The notes under the pieces were generated by a model, which saw only the letters and a program-made list of their open reading frames with translations, ran no database searches and was not told the DNA's origin. A stretch of 64,000 nucleotides of DNA from Emticicia sp040253585. GTDB lineage: Bacteria; Bacteroidota; Bacteroidia; Cytophagales; Spirosomataceae. Shown here one piece after another: positions 51,319 to 60,092 of this stretch. Position 1 is the first letter of the stretch. Each line of letters opens with the position of its first letter. The position numbers were made by a program, and so were the translations under genes. The stretch spans positions 124,001-188,000 of the forward strand of contig NZ_JBELAU010000007.1 of NCBI RefSeq assembly GCF_040253585.1. Reading direction: 5' to 3'.

Positions 51319-51880
51319 TACAAATTTTCAGATTCCGCTTGCCATTTTGTATATAACTTTTCACTTTATTCAAATCATAACCCGTAAGGTCGGTAATTTC
51401 TTTGTAACATTTCTCTTCTAAATAAAACAATCGGATACTCGTTTTTTGTTCGTCCGAGAGCGTTTCGAGACAATCGGTCATTTTTGATAAATTCTGTTCC
51501 AGTTCAAAAGGGTCATCTGATTGATGCTCAAAAGGCTCATTTTCCACAGAACCATCTTCAAAAAAATCAACACCCTCGGTTTGCAGGCGATTACTGCGGA
51601 GGTGCATCAGACAATAATTCCGTGCCACACTGTGCAGCCAACTCCTAAAATTCTCGACCGAATGGCTGCGTAATTTTATGACCAACTCCTCAAAAATCTG
51701 CATTACTGCATCTTTGCTTTCATCTTCATCTCGCAAATATTTAAAGCAAACTGCAAACACTATTTCCATGTAGCGTTCATACAATTCTCCGAGCAATTCA
51801 AGGTTTCCCGTAGCCTGATACGCTGCCAAATATTCGGCATCGGTAGTGGGCTTAGGTTTACTGAATCGCTTGAAAAACAT
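51299..51880 (-). CDS. ECF RNA polymerase sigma factor
   Basis: 193 residues with region 2 (about 25-95; LYERYMEIVFAVCFKYLRDE, VMQIFEELVIKL, RSWLHSVARNYCLMHLR) and region 4 (about 128-185; LSDEQKTSIRLFYLEEKCYK, YDLNKVKSYIQNGKRNL). It directs transcription of its own regulon under control of the downstream anti-sigma-like protein, whose gene it overlaps. The VWA gene diverges from it across 200 bases and is a likely target. Confidence 0.9.
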   Translation of the reverse strand: MFFKRFSKPKPTTDAEYLAAYQATGNLELLGELYERYMEIVFAVCFKYLRDEDESKDAVMQIFEELVIKLRSHSVENFRSWLHSVARNYCLMHLRSNRLQTEGVDFFEDGSVENEPFEHQSDDPFELEQNLSKMTDCLETLSDEQKTSIRLFYLEEKCYKEITDLTGYDLNKVKSYIQNGKRNLKICIEKKHE

Positions 51881-52080
51881 TATTCGTGGTGTATGAGCGT
51901 TTTATGGAATGAGAGTTAAGTGTTTGTTTATCAGTGTTTTATGCTTGTTGATTTAAAAATGCCTTCCCTAAAATTAGTCTTAAATCAGCACATCGCAATT
52001 TTTTTCTAAAAAAACTCAAAAAAATTATGGAAAAAATCAGAGTCGTGCATCAATAGTATAAAATCAAAACTTATACAATT

Positions 52081-54018
52081 ATGAAAACGAAAATTTGGGT
52101 ACTTATTGCGTTGGTATTTGGCATTTTTGCATTTACTACGCAGCGAACAATCAAAGGAAAGGTGCTTTCTGCCAGCGATGGCTCAGCCTTGCCAGGAGTA
52201 ATGGTGAATGTAAAAGGTACGAGTATCGGTACACAAACCGATGTCAATGGCGATTTTCAGCTTACGATGCCAACAGGTAGTGAAAAACTGATTTTTACTT
52301 ATATTGGCTATAAAACACAAGAGATTAAAGTTGGACAAGATAGTGTAATAACGGTGAAACTCGAAAACGATGCACAAATGTTAAGTGAAGTTGTAGTGGT
52401 GGGATACGGTGTTCAAAAACGTCGAGAAGTTACTGGGGCAGTTGTAGAGATGAAAAGTAATTTTATACCATCAGCCAGCCAAATGCTACAAGGGCGAGTT
52501 GCAGGTTTGCAAGTTCAACAAAGTGGCACGTATCGTGAGCGAAAAAAACGTTATTCGGCTGATAAACCCAAAGAAGATTTCAATACCGAAGAGTATAATT
52601 CATTAGTAGAAAATATCTTTCAAGAAGCAAAAAGCAGTCCACTCACCACTTTTTCGATTGATGTGGATAGAGCAGGGTATAGCAATGTGCGTCGGATGCT
52701 GAATGCAGGCACGATGCCACCAAAAGATGCCATCCGAATCGAAGAAATGGTAAATTATTTCGATTATGATTATCCGCAACCTGTTAAAAATGAACCTGTT
52801 ACGATAAACACCGAACTTTCTGATTCGCCGTGGAACAAAGGTTTGAAATTATTGCAAATTGGCATTCAAGCCCAAAAGATTTCGACCGAAAGTTTGCCTG
52901 CATCTAATCTCGTTTTCTTGATTGATGTATCTGGCTCGATGGGTTCGCCCGAAAAACTCCCTTTGGTCAAGCAAGCACTTTATTTATTGACCGACCAACT
53001 TCGTCCGCAAGATAAAGTTTCAATCGTGGTCTATGCGGGTGCAGCGGGTTTGGTGCTTTCGCCGACTTTTGACAAAGGTAAAATCAAAGATGCACTCGAA
53101 AATCTGCAAGCGGGAGGTTCAACTGCAGGTGGTGAAGGTATTAAACTGGCCTATAAAATTGCCACTGAAAATTTGATAAAAGGTGGAAATAATCGAGTGA
53201 TTTTGGCAAGTGATGGCGATTTCAATGTGGGTGTTTCGAGCGAAGCAGAATTGAAAGCTCTGATTGAAGAAAAACGAAATAGCGGCGTATTTTTGAGTGT
53301 TTTGGGCTTCGGAATGGGAAATTATAAGGATAATAAAATGGAAACTTTGGCCGATAAAGGCAACGGAAATTACGCATACATTGATAATCTGCAAGAAGCC
53401 CAAAAGGTTTTTGTGCATGAATTTGGCGGAACGATGTTTACGGTGGCTAAAGATGTGAAACTGCAATTGGAGTTTAACCCAAAATTTGTAAAAGCCTATC
53501 GTTTAATTGGTTACGAAAACCGAATGCTTCGTAATGAAGACTTCAATGATGACAAAAAAGATGCGGGCGAAATGGGTTCGGGGCATACGGTCACGGCTTT
53601 GTACGAAATCGTGCCAGTTGGCGTAGAAAGTGCGTACTTGAAAAATATTGACGAACTAAAATACCAAACCGAAAACGGCCTTTCTGCCGCTGCTAAATCC
53701 AACGAAGTGCTTACTGTCAAATTACGTTATAAATCGCCCGATGAAAACAAAAGTAAATTGATGGAAAAAGTAATTACCGACCAGCAAACATCATTCGATA
53801 AGACCTCCGAAAACTTTAGATTTGCCGTTGCTGTGGCCGAGTTTGGACTAATTTTACGCCAATCAGAGTTTAAAGGAATGGCCAATTATGAGCAAGTGAT
53901 TGATTTGGCCAAAAACGCCAAAGGTTCTGACGAAGAAGGCTACCGTGCTGAGTTTATAAAGTTAGTAAAAACCACCAAAATGCTTGACAAAACTGTGGTG
54001 GCAAGTAATAAGGATTAA
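52081..54018 (+). CDS. VWA protein (YfbK-like) with TonB-receptor N-terminal remnant
   Basis: 645 residues. Signal-like leader (1-20), then a carboxypeptidase-regulatory domain (22-95). A short piece of SusC-type plug follows (101-148; EVVVVGYGVQKRREVTGAV, LQGRVAGLQVQQSG). The main part is a VWA domain (about 275-450) with the MIDAS motif DVSGS (Asp282, Ser284, Ser286), and a C-terminal YfbK/DUF3520 domain (about 455-640). The plug piece stops long before a barrel, so this is a fusion, not a receptor. Exported, probably envelope-bound. Divergent from the sigma factor gene. Confidence 0.86.
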   Translation: MKTKIWVLIALVFGIFAFTTQRTIKGKVLSASDGSALPGVMVNVKGTSIGTQTDVNGDFQLTMPTGSEKLIFTYIGYKTQEIKVGQDSVITVKLENDAQMLSEVVVVGYGVQKRREVTGAVVEMKSNFIPSASQMLQGRVAGLQVQQSGTYRERKKRYSADKPKEDFNTEEYNSLVENIFQEAKSSPLTTFSIDVDRAGYSNVRRMLNAGTMPPKDAIRIEEMVNYFDYDYPQPVKNEPVTINTELSDSPWNKGLKLLQIGIQAQKISTESLPASNLVFLIDVSGSMGSPEKLPLVKQALYLLTDQLRPQDKVSIVVYAGAAGLVLSPTFDKGKIKDALENLQAGGSTAGGEGIKLAYKIATENLIKGGNNRVILASDGDFNVGVSSEAELKALIEEKRNSGVFLSVLGFGMGNYKDNKMETLADKGNGNYAYIDNLQEAQKVFVHEFGGTMFTVAKDVKLQLEFNPKFVKAYRLIGYENRMLRNEDFNDDKKDAGEMGSGHTVTALYEIVPVGVESAYLKNIDELKYQTENGLSAAAKSNEVLTVKLRYKSPDENKSKLMEKVITDQQTSFDKTSENFRFAVAVAEFGLILRQSEFKGMANYEQVIDLAKNAKGSDEEGYRAEFIKLVKTTKMLDKTVVASNKD

Positions 54019-54025
54019 CTAAAAG

Positions 54026-54053
54026 CCTCCCGAAAATTTAATTTTTCGGGAGG
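54026..54053. terminator. terminator between convergent genes
   Basis: An 11-bp perfect stem CCTCCCGAAAA / TTTTCGGGAGG (54026-54036 with 54043-54053) lies eight bases after the VWA stop codon and just before the DUF779 stop. Confidence 0.85.
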
Positions 54054-54057
54054 ACAT

Positions 54058-54420
54058 CTAAATCTCCCCCAAGGCCTCGGACTCTTCTTCACTAAAAAGC
54101 CTTGATTTTATTACAAAACGCACACCGAGCGGAATTTCGAGCGAAAAACTTGCTCCTCTGCCTTTGACAACATCAAGCGTGAGGTGCGTGTGTTTCCAAT
54201 ATTCAAATTGGTCTCTCGACATATAAAAATCACAATCGTGAATCGTACCGAGTTTCACATCGTTTTCATTAAGCATCAATTCACCGACTTGAAAGCACAT
54301 CGGTGATGAGCCATCGCAGCATCCACCGCTTTGATGAAAGAATAATGGGCCGTTTCGGTCTCTCAGTTTATCAATAATTTCGGTAGCTTCGGGCGTTACA
54401 GCCACTCGTTCGATAGTCAT
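54058..54420 (-). CDS. DUF779 protein
   Basis: 120 residues. The DUF779 core FFHQSGGCCDGSSPMCF has three cysteines able to bind metal. DCDFYMSRDQFEYWKHTHLT follows. It lies 91 bases downstream of the aldehyde dehydrogenase gene on the same strand. This is a frequent pairing in bacteria, so it probably assists or regulates that enzyme or its substrate handling. Cytoplasmic; mechanism unknown. Confidence 0.88.
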   Translation of the reverse strand: MTIERVAVTPEATEIIDKLRDRNGPLFFHQSGGCCDGSSPMCFQVGELMLNENDVKLGTIHDCDFYMSRDQFEYWKHTHLTLDVVKGRGASFSLEIPLGVRFVIKSRLFSEEESEALGEI

Positions 54421-54511
54421 ATTTTTCTAAATTTAGATTTGAATATAAAAAGTATGAGAGAGCCAAAACTGACTCTCTCTACTATTATTTTTGCCTTAGA
54501 CCTATGTATTA

Positions 54512-56035
54512 TCAGAAAAATCCGAGTTTATTTTTGTCGTAAGAAATCAACATATTTTTCGTCTGACGGTAGTGACCCAACATCATTTTGTGGTTTTCAC
54601 GACCAATACCCGATTTTTTGTAGCCACCAAACGGAGCGTGTGCTGGATAATCATGGTAGCAATTTACCCAAACTCTACCTGCTTGCACGGCTCTTGCTAC
54701 CGTATATGCTTGGTGCATATCACGTGTCCATACGCCTGCACCTAAGCCATAAAGTGTATCGTTGGCAATCGCAATGGCCTCTGCTTCATCTTTGAAAGTT
54801 GTCACACAAACCACTGGTCCGAAGATTTCTTCTTGGAAAATTCTCATCTTGTTATTTCCCTTGAAAATAGTTGGTTTGATATAATATCCGCCCTCTAAAC
54901 CTTCGTTATAGGCTGCGGCACCACCTGTCAACACCTCAGCACCTTCTTCCTTTCCGATTTCTATATAATTCAAGATTTTCTCGTATTGGTCGTTTGATGC
55001 TTGAGCTCCCATCATTGTTTCGGGGTCGAGTGGGTGGCCGAGTTTGATGGCATTTACACGCTCCACAACACGCTCAATGAAGGCATCGTAGATTGATTCT
55101 TCTACCAAAATTCTTGACGGACACGTACAAACTTCTCCCTGATTCAGAGCAAACATTGTAGCACCTTCAAGGGCTTTGTCGAAAAATTCATCATCAGCTT
55201 CCATGATGCTTTTAAAGAAAATATTTGGTGATTTTCCACCTAACTCCAACGTTACTGGAATGATATTTTTAGAAGCATATTGCATAATTAGCTGACCAGT
55301 AGTGGTTTCGCCCGTAAAAGCAATTTTATTAATACGTGGACTCGATGCCAAAGGCTTACCCGCTTCAATACCAAATCCATTCACGATATTCAGCACACCC
55401 GCAGGCAATAAATCTTGAATCAATTCGGCCAAAACCATGATACCAACGGGTGTTTGTTCGGCTGGTTTCAATACGATACAGTTACCTGCCGCTAACGCTG
55501 GAGCAATTTTCCAAGCAGCCATCAAAATTGGGAAATTCCAAGGAATGATTTGTCCAACTACGCCCAGTGGTTCGTGAATAATCAACGAAAGTGTGTTGGC
55601 GTTTAGCTCAGAAGCAGAGCCTTCTTCGGCACGAATCACGCCCGCAAAATAACGGAAATGGTCAATCGCCAAAGGTAAATCGGCCGCCATTGTTTCACGG
55701 ATTGCCTTGCCGTTATCCCAAGTTTCAACACGAGCCAAAAGGCTGAGGTTTTGCTCAAGGCGATCAGCAACTTTCAATAAAACATTGCTACGAGTAGTAG
55801 CCGATGATGAACCCCAACTTGGAGCGGCTGCCCAAGCGGCATCCAGTGCCAAATTAATATCTTCTTCAGTCGAGCGGGCTACTTGCGTAAATACTTTTCC
55901 ATCGACTGGCGATGTTACCTCAAAGTATTCACTTTTTACGGGAGCAACCCATTTACCACCAATAAAATTATCATAATGAGTCTTAAAGCTTGGTTTTTCT
56001 ACCAAATTACTTTTTTGTGTTGTTACTGCTGACAT
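54512..56035 (-). CDS. aldehyde dehydrogenase (ExaC/AcoD-like)
   Basis: 507 residues of the NAD(P)-dependent ALDH family. Catalytic Cys is in NQGEVCTCPSR, the general base Glu in LELGGKSPN, and IIPWNFPILMAAWKIAPALA is the NAD-fold motif. The QGEVCTC context is typical of acetaldehyde and related short-chain aldehyde dehydrogenases. It oxidises aldehydes to acids in the cytoplasm. Co-directional with DUF779; the AraC regulator at 56352 is divergent and probably controls it. Confidence 0.92.
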   Translation of the reverse strand: MSAVTTQKSNLVEKPSFKTHYDNFIGGKWVAPVKSEYFEVTSPVDGKVFTQVARSTEEDINLALDAAWAAAPSWGSSSATTRSNVLLKVADRLEQNLSLLARVETWDNGKAIRETMAADLPLAIDHFRYFAGVIRAEEGSASELNANTLSLIIHEPLGVVGQIIPWNFPILMAAWKIAPALAAGNCIVLKPAEQTPVGIMVLAELIQDLLPAGVLNIVNGFGIEAGKPLASSPRINKIAFTGETTTGQLIMQYASKNIIPVTLELGGKSPNIFFKSIMEADDEFFDKALEGATMFALNQGEVCTCPSRILVEESIYDAFIERVVERVNAIKLGHPLDPETMMGAQASNDQYEKILNYIEIGKEEGAEVLTGGAAAYNEGLEGGYYIKPTIFKGNNKMRIFQEEIFGPVVCVTTFKDEAEAIAIANDTLYGLGAGVWTRDMHQAYTVARAVQAGRVWVNCYHDYPAHAPFGGYKKSGIGRENHKMMLGHYRQTKNMLISYDKNKLGFF

Positions 56036-56268
56036 TGTTTATAGTATTAAAGGTGAAAATTATAGTGCAAATAAATCTTACAATAGTGATATTTAATGTC
56101 ATTTTTCTGCCGTCATATACCACTTTTCAGTCAACTGATAGCACTATTCTATATTCAGTTGTACAATCCTATCATTTTATGGTCGATTAGTTAATTTATA
56201 TAGTTATATTTTTTGTGGAAATAATAATATTAGTTAGGTTTGTTTAGCGTAAATACTATCAGAGAAAA

Positions 56269-56311
56269 GCATCCCGTAGGGATTTAATATTGGTAGAAAG
56301 TAAAACACCAT
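56269..56311. repeat. dispersed element with ATCCCGTAGGGAT palindrome
   Basis: ATCCC-GTA-GGGAT (56271-56283) is followed by TTAATATTGGTAGAAAG. From memory this resembles a repeat widespread in Bacteroidota intergenic DNA; only one copy is seen in this window. The rest of the 316-base divergent gap (56036-56351) shows no gene. Confidence 0.5.
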
Positions 56312-56351
56312 AATTATTGAATACATGTATCACCAGTAAAAAACGGATAAC

Positions 56352-57272
56352 ATGATTAATCTAAATACATCTCATTACGAAAGCCGTAAGCTGGTAAGTT
56401 TGGTCGAAAATCGAACTATTCATACGCTCAATAATGCCGAACTGAATATTTTCGAGACGCACCAACAGGCATCGCAGGTTTTACTTCGATTCAGCGAACC
56501 TGTTTTGGCAAGTATGATAAAAGGTAAGAAAGTGATGCACTTAGAAAATACCCATTCGTTTGGGTTTTTGCCAGGCGAATCAGTAATTTTACCTTCAAAC
56601 GAACTGATGTGCATTGATTTTCCTGAAGCTACAGAACACAATCCGACGCAATGCTTGGCTTTGGCTTTTTCGGAAGGGAAGTTGCGTGAAACAGTAGAGT
56701 TATTGAATAATCGAGGTACTAAACAAAACGGCAAAGAATGGAGCATGACCGACTACAACTATCATTTCACGAATGAGGTAGCCATTAATCAGATTCTCCA
56801 ACGCCTTATCTTTATTTTTACCGAAAAACACCCTTCAAAAGATATTTTTGCCGATTTACTGATTCAAGAATTGATTATCAGAATCCTGCAAACCGAGTCG
56901 AAAAGTATTTATCTGAAAAAAGCCCAACACTACTCAAATAATGATCGTATTTCGTTCATTATCAAGTATATACAAGATAATATCACCGAAGATTTATCGG
57001 TAGAACTCTTGAGTGAGAAGGCTTATATGAGTGAGTCGAATTTTTATAGAACTTTCAAGCACGAACTTGGTTCATCGCCCAATGATTTTATCATTGAAGA
57101 ACGCCTAAAAGTAGCCGAAAGTATGCTCCGAAACCCCAAAGTGAGCGTAAAAGAAGCCTATATGGCAAGCGGTTTCAATAGTTTTTCGTATTTCTGCCGA
57201 ATCTTCAAGAAAAAGAAAAACCTTTCACCGACCGAGTTTAAGGAAAAAGCGAGCGTGATGAAAGTTAAATAA
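56352..57272 (+). CDS. AraC family transcriptional regulator (AraC_N type)
   Basis: 306 residues. The N-terminal sensor half (1-190; VLLRFSEPVLASMIKGKKVM, GFLPGESVILPSNE) resembles AraC_N-type regulators of aldehyde dehydrogenase operons. Two C-terminal HTH motifs (about 205-300; LSVELLSEKAYMSESNFYRT and VKEAYMASGFNSFSYFCRIF) bind DNA. It diverges from the aldehyde dehydrogenase/DUF779 pair across 316 bases, so the likely role is inducing them in response to an aldehyde or alcohol. Confidence 0.9.
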   Translation: MINLNTSHYESRKLVSLVENRTIHTLNNAELNIFETHQQASQVLLRFSEPVLASMIKGKKVMHLENTHSFGFLPGESVILPSNELMCIDFPEATEHNPTQCLALAFSEGKLRETVELLNNRGTKQNGKEWSMTDYNYHFTNEVAINQILQRLIFIFTEKHPSKDIFADLLIQELIIRILQTESKSIYLKKAQHYSNNDRISFIIKYIQDNITEDLSVELLSEKAYMSESNFYRTFKHELGSSPNDFIIEERLKVAESMLRNPKVSVKEAYMASGFNSFSYFCRIFKKKKNLSPTEFKEKASVMKVK

Positions 57273-57276
57273 AAAA

Positions 57277-57292
57277 GGGGAGATGTCTCCCC
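57277..57292. terminator. short GC hairpin between convergent genes
   Basis: GGGGAGA / TCTCCCC (57277-57283 with 57286-57292) follows the AraC stop codon directly. There is no T-run on the plus strand; read on the minus strand it is followed by CCTTTTTT. Confidence 0.5.
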
Positions 57293-57330
57293 CCAGGCAT
57301 TTAGTCGTGGATGTGTAGTAATGAATATTT

Positions 57331-58200
57331 TTAGAGATGCTTATCGGCAAACTCAAGCATGATATCAAGCGTTTCGGGAAGTTTGCCCCATTCGTGATAC
57401 AATTCTGGATAAAAATAATATTTGTGTTTATCGCCTAATTCTTCTAATTTTTTCTGCATTTTTTCGCCTTGCTCAGGTGGCACAATTGTATCACTTCCAC
57501 CATAAAATAAAATTGTAGCTGGTGAGGTCTTTTTCATCTGAAATAATGGACTTGCCGAGCGATATTCACCAATTGTTTCATTGCTAAATGGTTTTCCGAC
57601 GAGCTTTATAATATCACTATTCATTCTTCCTTGTCTGATTTGTTCAGAAGTCAAGTCAGCAGGGCTGGCTATTCCACCTACTACTTCTACCAAATTCTTA
57701 TCATCAGAAGTATAAGAATATAGCATCGCCAAGTGTCCGCCTGCACTAATGCCCAAAAGGAAAAATTTAGGTGCAATATTCAGTGATTTAGCGTCTTTTT
57801 GTAACTTTTTGAGCAAGGAATCAATATCGGCTAATTGTTCACGGTAGGTAATTCCTTGTTGAAATGTAAGTCTATAGTTGGTATTGACAATGGCACATTT
57901 AGTGCGTTTTTGGCGGAGTGTTTCTACAATTGGATTGATAAATCCTTTATCACCCTCGCTCCAGCCACCGCCGTGAAGCAGTACAACTACTGGTACTTTA
58001 TCGGGCTGATTTTTTGGTAAATAAATATCGTAATTTTGGAGTTCGTTATCACCGTATTTTTCATTTTTTCTGACCTCATATTCAATATCAATTTCTTCTT
58101 CACCTTGAATTGAATAGTTTTTATTGAAAAGTGGTACAACATCAACCCTATCGCAAGAACTGAGCAATAGCATTAAACCGATTATAAAATAGTTTTTCAT
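57331..58200 (-). CDS. alpha/beta hydrolase lipoprotein (BD-FAE/esterase-like)
   Basis: 289 residues. Lipobox LLSSC (Cys16). The oxyanion motif HGGGWSEGDKG, nucleophile motif GISAGG (Ser), Asp in YGGSDTIVPPE and His in PELYHEWGK make a complete catalytic triad of the BD-FAE/carboxylesterase group. Likely acts on an ester in the periplasm or at the surface. Stands alone. Confidence 0.86.
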   Translation of the reverse strand: MKNYFIIGLMLLLSSCDRVDVVPLFNKNYSIQGEEEIDIEYEVRKNEKYGDNELQNYDIYLPKNQPDKVPVVVLLHGGGWSEGDKGFINPIVETLRQKRTKCAIVNTNYRLTFQQGITYREQLADIDSLLKKLQKDAKSLNIAPKFFLLGISAGGHLAMLYSYTSDDKNLVEVVGGIASPADLTSEQIRQGRMNSDIIKLVGKPFSNETIGEYRSASPLFQMKKTSPATILFYGGSDTIVPPEQGEKMQKKLEELGDKHKYYFYPELYHEWGKLPETLDIMLEFADKHL

Positions 58201-58271
58201 GGTTAATAAAATTTAAGAATCATTTAATAAATATAAATTTATGGATGATCAACGGTTGAAAACCTGGAGGC

Positions 58272-58751
58272 TTACTTAATGGCGATACGAGCCGTTACGG
58301 CTACGTCATCGAGCCAAACTCCTTGATAGCCAATAAGATTAATGGCGGGTTTCCAGTCCAAACTTAAATTGAGCGGAATCTCTCGGAAAGTATATTCAAG
58401 TCCTAAAATTCCATCTGCACCAATAACCGTGTGATTATCGTTATTATCAAACCACGGATTGCCGTATCGACCACCATTTCGCCAGAACCCTACGTGTCCA
58501 CCAACGCCATAGTACCAACGCCAATTCGGTGTTTGAAACGCCGCTTTGTGGATTTCATAAAGTCCTGTTAGATTTACGCCCTGCCATCTCGAATACAAAA
58601 TTCCCTCTACAGCTTCCTTGTTATTCATTTTATACTTTACACTAAGGCCGTAACCATAGTTAAGCCTTGCTCCGATACCCAATTTATATTGAGCTTGGGC
58701 AGTTGTTAGCGAAATAATAATTAGAAAAGTACTTACTATTATTTTTTTCAT
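58272..58751 (-). CDS. small outer-membrane beta-barrel protein
   Basis: 159 residues from the ATG at 58751 (MKKIIVSTFLIIISLTTAQA), which gives a normal signal peptide; an earlier in-frame ATG does not. The mature part has short strands with Gly/Tyr (YKLGIGARLNYGYGLSVKYK, WRWYYGVGGHVGFWRNGGRY). It ends VAVTARIAIK, without the usual aromatic last residue. Function not recognised. Confidence 0.75.
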   Translation of the reverse strand: MKKIIVSTFLIIISLTTAQAQYKLGIGARLNYGYGLSVKYKMNNKEAVEGILYSRWQGVNLTGLYEIHKAAFQTPNWRWYYGVGGHVGFWRNGGRYGNPWFDNNDNHTVIGADGILGLEYTFREIPLNLSLDWKPAINLIGYQGVWLDDVAVTARIAIK

Positions 58752-58952
58752 TTTGGGTAATTGATTTAGTGATACGATTTCGCACAAAAACAATATGCCA
58801 TTTAATTGGATTAATTAGATGGGTAAAAATTTCCGTAGAAAATGTGGAATTTATTTCCCACTATACTGATTTTTTGAGGAAAACAAGAGTGGAATATTTT
58901 TTTTGCAAATTATTTCAGTAATCCAAAAAGTAGATTTTAAATTTAAAAAGCC

Positions 58953-59933
58953 ATGAAAACTCTAAAATTAGCCATTGTAATGGTTAGTGCTTTTTTGATG
59001 CAAGTAGCTTGCGAAAAACAAAATGAGTCTGTAACGCCAGTGTCCCAACAAGACCCCAATGCTCCGAAAGGAGATGTGCGATTAAGCATAACAGATGCCC
59101 CAATTGATGATAGTAATGTAAGTGCTGCCTTTGTGACCATTACTGAAGTTAGGTTTGATGGAAAAGTCTATGATGCCTTCAAAGGGCCAAAGACCGTAAA
59201 TTTATTACAACTTCAAAATGGTAACTCTTTAAGCCTTGGTGATGGGAAATTTCAGGTAGGCTCATTTAGTAAATTGACTTTAGTGCTTGATTATGCCAAA
59301 GACGCCAGTGGAAATGCCCCAGGTTGTTATGTTCAGAAAACCGATGGTTCGAAGGAAGCCTTGGCAGTTTCGGGAAATGCTCGCCAAGAAATAGAAATTA
59401 CTGCTAAGAAATTTGATATTACACAAAATGGCGTAACTGATTTAATGATTGACTTTGATTTGCGTAAAGCCATCAAAGAAATGAACGCTAATAGTAAAAA
59501 AAGCTACGCTTTTGTAACCTATGGTGAATTACAATCTTCTATCCGACTTGTCAATAAAAACACTACGGGAGAAATTGTGGGTAAAATAGATAATTATAAT
59601 GCCTCTACAAACGGGCAAGTTGTGGTATATGTTTATAAAAAAGGCACTTTTAATCAAAGCACTGAAGTAAAAGGACAAGGCGAAAGTGGAGTAACTTTTA
59701 AGAATGCCGTAACGAGTGCTAAAGTTGATGGTTCTGGTAATTTTAAGGCAGCATTTTTGGAAGAAGGTGACTATGAGCTACATTTTGCTTCTAACAAAAG
59801 TACCGCAGGGACAATCATTGATTTCAGTACATTCTTGAATCTGAATAGCAATATTGCCCTTAATAGCATTGCAGTAAAATCTAATACGCAAGTGAGTTTA
59901 TCACTTTCGATAAAAGGATTAATAGGTTTATAA
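58953..59933 (+). CDS. DUF4382 lipoprotein
   Basis: 326 residues. Lipobox MQVAC (Cys20). The DUF4382 domain runs from about 40 to 190: GDVRLSITDAPIDDSNVSAA, ITEVRFDG, LLQLQNGNSLSLGDGKFQVG and SKLTLVLDYAKDASGN. The remaining C-terminal part (about 200-326) has a separate beta-rich region (EIVGKIDNYN..VVVYVYKKG). The domain is common in secreted Bacteroidota and archaeal proteins; no function is known. Terminator follows. Confidence 0.85.
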   Translation: MKTLKLAIVMVSAFLMQVACEKQNESVTPVSQQDPNAPKGDVRLSITDAPIDDSNVSAAFVTITEVRFDGKVYDAFKGPKTVNLLQLQNGNSLSLGDGKFQVGSFSKLTLVLDYAKDASGNAPGCYVQKTDGSKEALAVSGNARQEIEITAKKFDITQNGVTDLMIDFDLRKAIKEMNANSKKSYAFVTYGELQSSIRLVNKNTTGEIVGKIDNYNASTNGQVVVYVYKKGTFNQSTEVKGQGESGVTFKNAVTSAKVDGSGNFKAAFLEEGDYELHFASNKSTAGTIIDFSTFLNLNSNIALNSIAVKSNTQVSLSLSIKGLIGL

Positions 59934-59961
59934 ATAGTGTTTAGGTTAGTAAATGGTAAAT

Positions 59962-59990
59962 AGCTGCAACGATTGAGTGCAGCTTTTTCT
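59962..59990 (+). terminator. intrinsic terminator
   Basis: Stem AGCTGCA / TGCAGCT (59962-59968 with 59978-59984) followed by TTTTCTTTTTT, 28 bases after the DUF4382 stop codon. Confidence 0.85.
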
Positions 59991-60092
59991 TTTTTAGCTA
60001 TTTTACACGAACCAATAATGAAAAAGAAATAGAAAATTTGTATATTTTCAACGTTTTCTGATTCTGCATTTTTATCCTAAATCTATAATTCA

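Noticed and set aside
55990..56190. 66-residue hydrophobic plus-strand frame over the aldehyde dehydrogenase start
   Set aside because: AT-rich intergenic translation overlapping a strong gene; no start context or homologous pattern.
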